Positions 12,301-23,849 of a DNA stretch of 64,000 nt are shown here, piece after piece. Under the pieces are notes generated by a model. That model was not told where the DNA came from. It worked only from the letters and a program-made list of their open reading frames with translations, and ran no database searches. Positions within the stretch are counted from its first letter, which is position 1. Each line of letters begins with the position of its first letter. A program made the translations under genes and the position numbers. The DNA lies in the NCBI RefSeq assembly GCF_013373865.1, contig NC_050474.1:21991116-22055115 (forward strand), written 5' to 3'. Source of the stretch: Monomorium pharaonis (Eukaryota > Arthropoda > Insecta > Hymenoptera > Formicidae).

Positions 12301-15300
12301 GGCAATAACCTCGGCCGTGAACCATCCGGATGGTACGAGGCGCATGCGGGCGAACGCGCGCTTCCGTTACGAAAGATAAAGAAACCGGATAGAAACCGAT
12401 AGTACGACGAAGAGAGCAAATGACAAAGATAGAAAGAGTAGAAGCGAGAAAGACGGGGAATGCGCGGTAACAGCTTGCGATAACAGTCGCGAAATAGTCA
12501 GCTTTATCGTCAGCGTAATAACAATCATTGTCATTTTACGTGTTCCGACCGCAATCTCGTAATTGCTTTAAGGAATGTATAATATAGCCGCGGTGCGTAA
12601 TATCGGGACGAGAGACGAACGGACGAGATGAGGGCGGACGGGCGAGCGTGCAGAGACGAAAGTAAACGAAATCCCGGTGGCGAGGCGCCTCGCCGACTTG
12701 TATGTCTTCAACTTCCGGAATTAGCTGCCCGACGTTCTCTATCTCTTGGAGACTGGAAACGTCAATTTCTGTCGCAACTAATCAAAACTTCCCCTCCGAT
12801 TACGCGGCGCGACCGGCTTTTCAATCCGTACAGCCACTTTGGCCCGCTCGCCGACGCTAATGACTCCGTCGTGGTATATTCCCTCGTCGCTGCACCGGGC
12901 GAACCAAGTATTTTGCAAATTCTCGCGCACCTCTCTCTCGCCACCGTCGAAACACATCGGAGGCGGATAAAACGATTAAGCCGCGGGAATTGAATTGGTC
13001 TGCGCCGCCAGTGCACGAGATACACTTCCTACCTTCGCACGTGCGCAAATTGTGAAAGCTGCGTCTCGAATAATATCTGCAGGCGCCAGCAGTTCTTACC
13101 TTCTTTATATCCTGTTTATAATTAAACTGAATACACCGAATAATTATGAGGAAATAATTGAAATAATTAACGCGTATTATATATTAATGCAGTGAATACG
13201 AAGAGATACATTATCGAGTTTTAATAGATAGAAATTATCTTACGTTAAACGGTCATTTTGTTTAAGCGAAAATCATTATCTAATCGAGCGAAATCGATTT
13301 GTGATAATCAGGAACGTCGATAGTGGCTTTATCCGTATTTCATCCGCTGCAAACAAGCGTATCGGGGCCTGCTGGCGCAGGTTGGAATAAGGAACAGTTT
13401 TCTTCTCTTGTTTTTCTCGATGCAAACGGTGAGAGGTAGCGGGCACACAGCCGGAGAAAAGAAGACGCGAAAGTACCGGGGTAGTAGTCGAGTTCGGGAA
13501 CAAAGTCGATATTAAAATCAATCCAAACTGTCGGGCCGGCAGTTCGGCTGAGTTTGTAACCTTAAAAGTTCGTCTTCGTCCTCGCGGCTCGCCCCTTCCT
13601 TACCACAGACCGTATATTGAACTTTAGTCAAGTTCACTCTCGTATTTGCGTTCCGCCGCGGCGCGGCCGTGGTAGGTTAAGAAAACCCGGCCAAACGAAC
13701 GGGAGGAAACGAGGATAGAACCGCGAGAAAGAAAGAGAATAGCGGGGAAATAAGCGGAAGTTTGGCCGCCGATCTGCCGTAGTATCCGCTAAGTAGCACG
13801 GCGCGATCTTAAGTGCCTGCACCTGGCAATCCGCCCCCGGCTTCTCTCGTGTCCCTCTTCGCGAAATGAAAGAGAACTCTTCTCCCCCCTCCCTTTGCTA
13901 ATTCGAGAAATATTCGCCACATTTTGCGCAGTGTTAATGAAACAAGCAACAGATTTCTCGTTTATTACCGTTAATCGCCATGAAAGCGTGATATTATCCC
14001 AGGTAAAAATTTAATCTGAAATGCTGGATTTAGCCTGTGTCGGATCGAGTAAAATTACAAATTTTAGGGGAGATTCAGCATGCCAAACCGGTTAATTAAT
14101 TGGGTTCTTTCCATATGCCGGACAAAAACAAAAAAAATGAAATTTTTATAAAAAATAAAGAAACATTTTATAAAACAATCCAGACCAGAGCTTCAAAACG
14201 CTTCTTATTAATGTCGAATATTGCTAACTGGATCAGGCCGAGTGTCAAATCCGACATATCCAATTCGGCTTTGATTTTCACCGGACATAATTTCTATCCA
14301 GTCATACATCTCATCTTACAATATGACAAAATGTTTTACGGTCGAAAAACGATAAATTAAAAAGATATATCGCGCCGTTGTTCGAGCGTATGGTTTTCGA
14401 GCTAACCAAAGGCATAAATTTCTACGGAATTTTCCAGGACTCGTTTCGCGCGACGTAAAACGGTCGTTACGCTTCTAAAATCTCCCCGCCGTCGGTCGTA
14501 AGGTCGTAAAATTCTTTTCAGATCTTGAGACGGGCGGACGATACGCGGACGTACAATATTATGAGCTGAAAGGCGACGGGTAGCCTTGCGTTAATTAAAA
14601 GAGGTAGTGGCTCTCAACTTCGATAAGAGGCGCGCGCTCAGAAGAAAGGAAAAAGGACGGGCCAGGTCAGACGGGCCGGCGGCGAGGTCTGCTGCGCGCG
14701 CGATCAAAAGAAAGAGGAAACTGGAAGATTAGATCGGGCAGTGTCGACGCGCGCCGCTCCGCGCGATCGTAGAAAGGGGAAATGGCCGAAACAAGTCAGA
14801 CGGATTGGCAGTCTGCGAACCTCGTCGTGCCACGTAAGTAAAGAAAGGGGAAAACAACGCGGCAACTCGTCGTTAAGGTCGTACAAATTGCCGGCTTTTT
14901 AATGAGTGTCAGAGTTTGATGGAATATTCACGATGCGAGCAATTGACGTCCATACTGCGCCTATAAGGCGAGTGAATTAAACATTTTCGCGCTTTAGTCT
15001 CGCGTCTCGCCGCCAACCAACGGGAGAATTTCTCCTTCTGCCGACTCTCTCGTCTCGCCGGCCTCCCGTTACGCCTCAAAAGTTACCACCCGACGTAATT
15101 ATCCCCGTAATTGCATCGACGATTAAACATAAATCGCCCGGTTTACTTCATGTTTATTTTACGACATTGATTGAGCAGCTAGAAGCTTCCGCTGGTACGT
15201 ATTTACAGAACATTTAATTATATTAATTAGCAATAGCTTATATTTATTTTTGCTTTATGTGCGATATTATTAAACTAATATTCACATTTCGAATATTATT

Positions 15301-16362
15301 TCGTCAGATTTTGTATCGTATTTTCATTATTGTTCGCGGAGCGATAACAAAACGCGAAACGTCATTCTGAGGCTAATTCGACGTTATTATTTCCGCGGGC
15401 TCATCGAAGAGCGATATTATTTATAGAAAGCCGATTCCTTCGCGACGACGATGCCGAAAGAGGAATCGTAAAACAGGCAATAACACTGGAATAACCGAAC
15501 ACGCGCCCAGGTAGTAGGTGAAGAGCTTTAGAATCCGTAATTAAACGGGAGCTGGCTGGAGCCTCGGCTGAGCATAGAGCCTTCGCTAGCATAAAGGTTT
15601 TATGTCCGACCTCGCGTATACTCTTCATTCTCCTCATCCCATCTCACTTTGTTTCTGTCTTGCCTCCGTACAAATTTGCTGGTAGCCAAACCACGTCACC
15701 TTCGCGATATTCCTTGCGGCCTCGGAATCTTGCGAAAGTATTAACCAAGTGAATATATATACAGCTTCGGGCTTCTCGCGCTTTATTTCATTTTTCGAAG
15801 AGATTTTTTGTAACAAAAAAAAATTAAAATGAAAATGAAGAAATTAACATTTTGAAAATGTGTACGAAGGAGTGATTAAAAATATATTGCTAAAAAATCC
15901 GGAATAATGAAAATTTTTTTATAGCAAAAATCTTTATCGATTCAGATATTTTTAGCAACATAATATTAATTAGAAGAAATATTTAGTATAAATATATTAT
16001 TATATATAGAACACCTTATCCAATAAAAGTGGGAAATGAGATTTATTTTCAGAAAATAAAACTCTAATTCTTTCTCTCGTTTTAAATGTCGAATCTTTAA
16101 TCGCAGCTATTTCTGTGTTATGTACGTGTCAGTCTGTGATGATATCATTGATATTCAATTCAAACATTACATTTTAATAAATTTGGTTAACAAACTCGTG
16201 ATCGAGAACCGCCGTCGACAGTCGTCGCACTTCGCGAAAGAAATCACCGAGCCGCGATTAACTGTGCGATTTCGTTTCGAGCTCGAAATCGGCGCATCAT
16301 CCACTCGCGCGAATTTCGATGGTCGGCGCGCAAGGAGAAATACATAAATTACGCGGGCAGCA
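12301..16362. other. Gene-free block
   Basis: CpG-rich from 12.3 to 13.0 kb and 14.4 to 15.1 kb; AT-rich at 13.1-13.3, 13.95-14.35, 15.19-15.33 and 15.79-16.1 kb. A 121-codon plus frame at 12628-12993 is matched by open minus frames of 87 and 63 codons. No family is recognised. Confidence 0.5.
15883..15964. repeat. Imperfect inverted repeat around an AT-rich core
   Basis: TTGCTAAAAA at 15887-15896 is inverted as TTTTTAGCAA at 15949-15958, and the flanks extend the similarity to about 18 bp with small gaps. A third related string, ATAGCAAAAATC, lies between the arms. The total length near 80 bp would suit a decayed miniature element, but no second copy was found in the window. Confidence 0.4.
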
Positions 16363-16411
16363 CTGGTGGCGATGGCGGTGGTGGCGGCAGCGGCGATGGC
16401 GGGTTATGGCG
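16363..16411. repeat. Imperfect (GGY)n trinucleotide tract
   Basis: GGC, GGT and GAT triplets with scattered substitutions run in 3-base register. Translated in one frame it would be glycine-rich, but the flanks do not continue as an open frame with composition I would call coding. Confidence 0.6.
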
Positions 16412-19400
16412 ACGTGACTGCAAGTTGGTTCGTATTAAAGTTATGAATATAAATCACCGGCCGGCTCGTTCTACGTTCTTTCCCTGCGCTCGACGGCCTC
16501 TCACCCTTAACACGGACCTTACCGACCGCCAACCCCGATCGTATCCCCTTTCCCTCCTCAACTCTGCCGTCCTCTGTTCTCTACCGCGGGGAGAATTGGT
16601 CGACACTCCCGTGTTACCTGCGCGCATACACCCCCATTTCCAAGCATCGTACTCTCCTCCCCCTCCCCTTGTCCCCCCCCCCGAGTCAGGTGTAGCTCGC
16701 GGTGTCAAAGCACCGTCCCATTATTCACCCACTCCCGTCAGAGTTCATGTCTCTCTGGCACGCACTCAACCGTCGCAACCCCTTCTTACCTCTTTCCCTC
16801 CATCCGTAGTCAAGATACGTCTACACCCGAACTTAGGATCGTTTCGACACCAATCCCATGGATATGGTAACCGCTCGTCGGATTATTCGCGCGTGAAAAA
16901 TAGCTGGCGAACGTAAAAACGCTTAACACCGATGTGAGCGCGATTTAAAATTCTGCACGAGCAGACGTGTGCCGTACAAACCGGTTAGGCAATAAAGAAG
17001 CTGATGCATATTGTGACGTAAGATATGATTTATTGCGATTTTCAGCGATATAATAAAAGTGTCGATGATAATAAAGATAAGTTACATATAAATTGTAAGA
17101 AATTTATGTTTAAGAAAGACGTCAGTCGATCGATTCTTTAATATTTTGTAGATTATTGACCTGAGATTTTCTTTTTTATTCGACGTTCATCAATTGCGGA
17201 AACTGAAAAATTTCTAATAAAATAAACTCACGATATGATGTGTCACGTGACGGAAACGACTCTGTCCGTGTTCCGCGGAGACAAAATAATTTCTCGCTGT
17301 TATGTTTTTGGACTATGAGTTCTTACGCTGAGAGTCATATACATATACGTCAGCCATGAAAAACTGGAATACTTCTTACTGAACTTTCTTCGGAAACGAA
17401 GATTAACACCCCCTTTTGCAGATTCACCATGTTTGCTACTGCCGAGTGTCACGAACGCACCGGGAAAGCCCGGAAAATATGAAGACAACTCGGCTCCCTG
17501 TCGAGTGAGAGTTTTTATTCCCAGCAAATCGCACGTGAAACTGCGCAAATATAGTTATACATCGTCCAACGGTCGCGCGATGCGATCATATTTTTCGATG
17601 AGCGTCGGTACAGGGGCTTCGCGGCTTCGCTCGTTCTCATCAATATTTTCAAATCGAGAATAACCGATACGATTCTGTGGCTTTCAAGCGAAAGTAAGAA
17701 AAGATATATATCGACCTATATATTTTTTTTCCGTTGTATCGCAGAAAAGAATTGATCGATGAAACCTATAGCTTTTCTAAGCTTTAAACTCCCCTTTCTC
17801 GAAATATACCGGATGTGATATAGATTCTTATTCAAGCATGCGTTTCAATTGTACATACATATATGTTAGGTATTTGTGAGTTTTCAGTGTCGAGACTTTG
17901 TGATTTTGGGATTTTCCTTCTCGTTGCTCTTCAAAACAAAATAGCAAGCGGAATAAAAGGGTTGCGGAAATGGTCGTTTAGCTCGATCCCCGACTAAGCC
18001 CAAAGTCAAAATAGCAAGTCAAAGTTTGTAGAGGGAAGTGTGCATGCACAATCCCATCTGGAAGAGGGGTGGAGAGAAAAAAAGCCCGAGGGATCGGCTC
18101 GATCACGCACGGATGCGCCCCTTGATCCGATACATCGACGCCCCGAATCAGAAACGTATCGGCGGAACGATGTCATACATATCCGATGCCAAAAGCCGCG
18201 GGGCGCTCCGCCGCTGTCGGAGATTTCCGGCGGCCCTAACCGCCACCTGATTCGCCAGCAATCTCTCCCATGAGAGACACCTCCGGTCCCGACCTTTCTG
18301 TCGAGCTGAAAACGGCTCGCATCGCGAAAAATTGATCAGCACGCTCGGAAAAACCGAATTCGTAAAAAAAATCTGTTATTGAAATTGAGTGAATATAAGA
18401 GCCACAGGTATCTGACCCAAAAAGTTCCCAACATTTTTCGCTGGAAATCAAAACGTGGCTTCAACAAGTCACAGATCCAAACTATTTTAAAATCCCACTG
18501 TTAGAATTTTTTTTGACATTTAGCCACTCAATTTAGAACAATGTGTGATTTTGAAATTCTATAACCCGGCGCGGCGTATATGGGTATCTTATCGTCTCAT
18601 GAATGTTTCACTATCCTTCGGAGGAGAAAGAAATATCTATATTCCCGTTCGCGGTGTTTGAACGATTAGAAGTCGAGGCACGTTCACCTGTTACGAATCC
18701 GAGAACCGAAATCACCCACGGCAATTTTACGAGTCGCGGACAACCCCGCACGCCGCGAGCCGCGACTCGTGGCTGCGCGACAGGGATTCCGGGGATGATC
18801 CCCTTCAGCGGGAAGTGTTTTCGGATGTGGCGAGAGGTTGTATCCGCACACTCACCGCGCGATCAATGTGTGTGTGTGTCGCATATGCGACGAGGAGGCT
18901 GTTTACCAGACGAATGTGTAGGTGCGATAACGCGTTGAAACACGATGCCGCGGGCTGTCATTGTTCGTCTGTGTGCCGACTGTCATGCCTACTGTTCGTA
19001 ATGCTAACGCGAAAAGTCAACGACTCGAACTCTCTTTGGACGATAGTACTTTTCTTTTCAAAAATTTTATTTATTTATTTCATTTCTTAATTCTCTTTCT
19101 TTTAACTTCGACAAATTAGCTGCAGTTTTTCGTATTAATAAAACAAATAGAAATTTTTTTAAATACCTGATTGCTAATTGTATTAATTGACTGTCATCAC
19201 GCTAACAGCTTTAGTGAAATTTGTAAATGGGAATGAGGATTTAATATGAGGTAATTTGTTTGCGTTATTTCGAAGTTCAAAGGGTTACTGCACGTTTCGC
19301 ACGGGTAAACAGAACGAGCGCGATATGTTCTGTACATTAAAAACTGATATCGGCTACGATGAAAATGGCGAGAACGTCGAACCGAGGGTTGCCGAAAAAG

Positions 19401-19420
19401 CGCACAACACCCCTCCTCCC

Positions 19421-19422
<2 letters not shown>
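16412..19422. other. Gene-free block
   Basis: CpG-rich to about 16.99 kb, AT-rich at 17.0-17.25 kb, mixed thereafter. The proline/serine-rich frame at 16425-16916 (163 codons) arises from C-rich low-complexity DNA and is overlapped by an open minus frame. No RNA gene is recognised. Confidence 0.5.
16651..16682 (-). other. C-rich tract, quadruplex potential on minus strand
   Basis: C tracts of five, four and ten bases separated by short T/TTGT spacers. Read on the minus strand this supplies four or more G tracts of at least three with short loops. Confidence 0.45.

Positions 19423-19465
<43 letters not shown>
19423..19465. repeat. (CA)21 microsatellite
   Basis: Perfect CA alternation for 43 bases, flanked by TT and CGATGCGG. 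A TG tract of the opposite phase lies about 160 bp downstream. Confidence 0.97.
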
Positions 19466-19466
<1 letters not shown>

Positions 19467-19622
19467 GATGCGGCAAAGAGAGTTATTTTCGCCGTGGAAT
19501 ATTTAACTGCCGCGTGTGTGCGATTTGAAATCGTATCAGGGCTTAAAGCTTTCGCGGAGTCGCCGCATTAAAAATGGACGGCGTTCAGGGGATAAGAATA
19601 AAACATACTGATCGTGTGTATA

Positions 19623-19641
19623 TGTGTGTGTGTGTGTGTGT
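19623..19641. repeat. (TG)n microsatellite
   Basis: About nine TG units preceded by GTGTATA and followed by TACGTACC. With the CA tract at 19423-19465 it forms a complementary pair that could base-pair in a transcript. Confidence 0.9.
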
Positions 19642-20061
19642 ACGTACCGCGAAACGTTTCGCGCATACGTTACGAGCGAGTCGATCGCGCGTTATTTCAG
19701 CGGCCGCGCCGCGAGTGGGGAACGATTAATTTTCGATGCGAGCATGAAAAGATAATCTCTCGTGTAGATTAAAAGAGAGAGGAAGCTGTGCTCCGTTTGT
19801 TTCATGCGATAGACAGGTCAACGAACCGCAAATCGCGCCGTCTCCAGAGAACGTGTATGAGTGTGGCATTGACCACCCTATGCTGCAGAATCAGATTCGA
19901 TTATCGAGTGATAATACTGATTGATATAGTTATAAGTATAGCATTGAAATAGCAGTAAAATTTCATTGATTCCGATTTAGATAGTGTATGCACGAGTAAC
20001 ACGTTCGCGCAAACAGCGAACTGACATTTGTACGTCGGTGGGGACATGCATGCAGGTTGCG

Positions 20062-20124
20062 CAGGATACACTGCAGGTGCATTTGTATGCATGTGTAGAT
20101 GTATACACACGTGTATGTATCCTG
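20062..20124. repeat. 63-bp imperfect cruciform-like palindrome
   Basis: CAGGATACA at 20062-20070 is inverted exactly as TGTATCCTG at 20116-20124. Between them lie further self-complementary pieces such as TGCAT...ATGCA and GTGTA...TACAC, so the segment could fold into a branched hairpin. The surrounding 20.04-20.16 kb is rich in TGCATG and GTATAC words. Confidence 0.45.
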
Positions 20125-20180
20125 TTTGAATGTGTTTGAGTGTTCTGATCGAGTATACACGACGCGAGACATAATGCGGA

Positions 20181-20206
20181 GAGAGATAGAGAGAGATAGA
20201 GAGATA
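20181..20206. repeat. Tandem 10-bp repeat GAGAGATAGA
   Basis: Two perfect units followed by a partial GAGATA. It is a variant of the GA microsatellites found elsewhere in the window. Confidence 0.8.
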
Positions 20207-20639
20207 TGATTCCGGACGGCCATTTATTAAACATACCTTCATTACACGATCTGTACATATTTTAGCATGTTTCGCACGTACGGATCACGCCCGGGCTGAA
20301 ACGGGCCAAAACGCGCGACCATACCGTTAATAGTTAAAGAAAAAAAAGCTCAGTCTAATCTCCCTCCCGTATGCGTCGCGTACTGCTTAGCTCGTGAATT
20401 TCGTTGTCGCCAGCGCCGTCGTTATTACCATCTTACCCTGCTGAAAAATGCAACAACTCGACTAATCGGATTAAATGCCGGCGGTTCTTTTTACGTATCC
20501 TTAAATTTTTAATCTCATCCGCTATTTGCCTAAGTCGAGTTACGCCACTAAGGTCAATTAAGAAACTCCATAATTTCGCTCGTGTGATTCCAGAGCACGA
20601 AATTTATCTTGTTCTCTATCTTTTGAAATTAAACACAGC

Positions 20640-21570
20640 TATTTGAATGTCATCACCTGGAGACATTTAACACTGATATTAATTGATAATCTCGCATTAT
20701 GTAAGTAAAGTTGAAAGGTGAAAATTGCTTAGGGGATATAGGTTGAAAAAATAATTTTATTACGATGCGTTAAACTAACAATTTGTAAAAGAAATAATTC
20801 ATTGAAATTATGATAAGAATTTGTCGCATTGTTCGTATAATTTAATTATATTTTTCTAAATGGTTAAGCTAAAGCAGATTGTGGTAGAGAATTTTAAGGA
20901 AAATATTTTAAAACGGTAAGTAATTAAATTTCTATCTGTTTGCACAACGAATTTTTTAGTAATATTTATATACAGTGTATTTGACAACCATACTTATATT
21001 TCGGAGCTTATATATTAATTATAATATGAAGTATTGAAAATTGATTAAGAGTAATGAGAGAGATTGGAGATGAAAGAGAACGAACGCAGCGAGATTAAGC
21101 TCGCTTTTAAATTAATTTCATTTCACGCGTTTTATGACCATTAAAAAAATATATACGTATATAAATATATATTTGGAGATAATATTGCAAAAAGGATTCA
21201 ATTCACAACCCACGAAAATTTATTGACAATGTGCCCTTTATAGCGCGGAAAGAATAAACGTGTAATTTATTAACATTACGCAATCCGATTGGCCAGTCGA
21301 AAATACACGATGCAGCAACTCAAATCTTTGAAAATATTTGATATTTATCGTTCTCCAATGCGTATCGTTATAATTTCCAACACGTTGTATTCATTCGATG
21401 GAAAATATTTCCTAATTCATGAGCGAACGTGGAAAATTCGAGAACGAACGATCGCCGAGTGAAAAATTGGCACGTACTTGAATTTACAAAATTCGCTTCA
21501 CTCGACGAGCATTAAAACATTCGAAAAGACTAAACTAAATCGTGCACGTAGGTCCTCACGACTACTCTAA
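20640..21570. other. AT-rich gene-free block
   Basis: Mostly AT, with homopolymer runs and few CpG except at the edges. A 14-bp perfect palindrome TATATACGTATATA lies at 21150-21163. No open frame of note. Confidence 0.6.
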
Positions 21571-22539
21571 ACGCTATTAATCACTGACGACCCCGCGGTC
21601 CACGGCAAAATGCAGCTGCACCTGCGGCCCGCGTTTTAATCGGTTCGTTCGAAAAGGGGCGCGATAGTGCGGGTTCTTCCTTTGATGCAGGTCGTGCCGA
21701 CGCTCGCGGATACATGTCGCTACATCTGCTTCTGACGCGTTTCCGTTTCGATCCTGGACCTGCGGACCGTCATGCGGGGGATGGAGAGAGCGGCTTTTGC
21801 GCGTACGTGTGTATCGGATCGCACCACCACGTGCATAACGCGCGCGTACACAGACGAACGGTATGCGTGGGCGCACGCTGTAAGCTGCGCCCCGAAATGC
21901 AGCCGGCTGGCTGTCGTTGTAGGAAGGCTCGATAATACAGTAGCATAATGCCCGGCAATATAGCATAAAGGAGTTGACACGTTGACGCTGTCACGTGCCA
22001 CCGGCGTCCCAGGGGCTATTGGCTACGTGACGTAGTAGTAGAGCCCCCGGGCATCTATGAGAAGGGAGCCTCTCTCTTACACGGCGCACTCGTTAAACAC
22101 GCCCCCGTTGCCAACGCCGATCCTGACACGCCGATTCTTTCTATCGCGGCTTCCGCTCGGATTTACACAATTTCCCGTTATAGCGGCCGGTCCCGTATCT
22201 CGTCGCACCGAGCGACTGTAATAACTAGCTTTTACGCCGTTTTGGGAGAATAAAAAGTCCAGGAATGGTAAAGGGAGGAAAAAAAAACGAGTCGCGCGAG
22301 AGTCATCGACACGATATATTCGTCCATTTTCATCAGGCACGATCGTTTGCGATGAAAGCTGTGTAATGTATTTGTGTATTTAAAGCATTTGGGAATGTAA
22401 AGGTATTTCAATAGGCAAATTTTGTAATCAAATGCCATTAATCTCGAGGAATTATTAATTTTACAAAACGAGAGCGCGTAGAAATATCGCGACGATATTT
22501 CCGTGGTAAACATTTCCAGAGGGATAACTAGTCGTAGAA

Positions 22540-22552
22540 TTTTTTTTTTTTT
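22540..22552. repeat. T13 homopolymer
   Basis: Thirteen consecutive T flanked by GTCGTAGAA and CAACCG. No mobile-element body is recognised next to it. Confidence 0.85.
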
Positions 22553-22940
22553 CAACCGAAAAAGAACTTTATCGAACGGAGCCACAAGGCGCCGCGAATA
22601 AATAAAAAAAAAGTCGGAACCGCTTTGTCGATAAATGTCAGCTTGCATCTTTTTAATCGAAACGAAATTCGAGGTGGATATTCGCGCCTAATGCATTTCG
22701 CTAAAAATATTTCACCGATCGTAGATTATTAATTAGCTGTCAATCATCTCGCCGGGGTGATATTAATTTCGGAGCACAAAGTGTGACAGTGGCTTTCGCA
22801 CGCGCGCCCCCGCCACCCGGCGGCGTGGGGACGGTCGATTATCGACTCGGCGAAAAATACGCGATCGGCCGAGGCGAGATCTCCATTCCCGCGACGCGGG
22901 AAGTTTACTGGACGCGCGGAATGAAAGTTTTTAATTAGAA

Positions 22941-22962
22941 ACGCGCGCGCGTACGCGTGCGT
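22941..22962. other. Alternating purine-pyrimidine tract (Z-DNA candidate)
   Basis: Strict purine-pyrimidine alternation for 22 bases, mostly CG steps, with GTAC in the middle. This is the sequence pattern known to favour left-handed DNA under supercoiling. Confidence 0.5.
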
Positions 22963-23556
22963 CCTGGACGAAAAGGAAGGAGGACGCGGTTAGTTACGTC
23001 GCGCCACGGGGCGATTGATGGGCGACCCAGATTCTGGACGCGCAATGCGTGGTTGCCTCTCCTGGTCGTCACTGATGAAAGGGACACGGACGCGGGATAG
23101 CCAAGCGACAGAAGTGCATCGTAGAATGATCAGATTCCGTACCGTCACGTACCCGTTTGGCTCGCGCGTATTTGGTAACCGAGCCACCTGCGTGCGTCTC
23201 TGGTTTCCCCCCGTCTAATCAAGCTCGCGGTTACAAATTAATTTATCGCGATTAATATACGCGCGCGACTATGCCTCGCGACACAGCCACGCGCTCCCGC
23301 GCAAATGTCCCGGGGTAAAATTTCACCGTCGCGAGTCGTTTAATTAATTCGGCAATCTGATAGCGGGACGCGGAGAGGGTTCTGTCCCACGATAAAAATC
23401 GAATCGTTACACGCTACTCGCCGACCTTAACCGCGTGACCTCTCGCAGCGGGAATTCCGTTTCCCGTTGCATTTTTATGATAATGTTCAATCACGGCGCA
23501 CGCGAGTAGGCTGGCCTTGACAGTGCGCGCGCGGGACGCGAAGACGCGAATGAATT

Positions 23557-23796
23557 ATGAGCGATAATGAGCATTTGTTGCGAGTTGATGAATTACGAGC
23601 TTCAATGAATATACATGATGCTAATGATGAGGAAATTTACGCGATGCGCCGTAATCGAGCGATCCCGAATGCAACCGCAATATCCGATAATAACGTCATC
23701 AAATTCTATACAAATATCTTGCGGCCCGATCCCCTCCCGCTTCTGAAATTTTCGTGTCTACAGAATAATGATTCTCTCATTACTCTGGACACGTAA
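23557..23796 (+). CDS. Candidate small ORF, 79 aa, product unknown
   Basis: ATG with A at -3 opens a 79-codon frame ending in TAA. The product is hydrophilic and acidic in its first half (MSDNEHLLRVDELRASMNIH) and rich in Asp and Asn, with no signal peptide, membrane span or family motif that I recognise. AATAAA at 23842-23847 lies about 45 bases after the stop and could serve as a polyadenylation signal. The frame sits at the switch from a GC-rich to an AT-rich block. It could be a small gene, a last exon, a decayed fragment or chance; length alone does not separate these. Confidence 0.18.
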   Translation: MSDNEHLLRVDELRASMNIHDANDEEIYAMRRNRAIPNATAISDNNVIKFYTNILRPDPLPLLKFSCLQNNDSLITLDT

Positions 23797-23849
23797 AAAT
23801 GAGAAACCTACATTGTGTAACTGTAATGTGCTACGAAGGGGAATAAAAC

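Larger units (their letters stand above)
21571..23556. other. GC-rich, CpG-dense block
   Basis: CpG-dense at 21.58-22.25 and 22.78-23.56 kb, with an AT-richer stretch between. Around 21.97-22.03 kb there are a CACGTG E-box, an ATTGG (inverted CCAAT) and TGACGTA, a combination seen in promoters, but no downstream exon is identified, so a promoter is not called. Confidence 0.45.

Noticed and set aside
16425..16916. 163-codon Pro/Ser-rich frame
   Set aside because: It follows from C-rich low-complexity DNA, with an open minus frame beneath it and no recognisable start context or motif.
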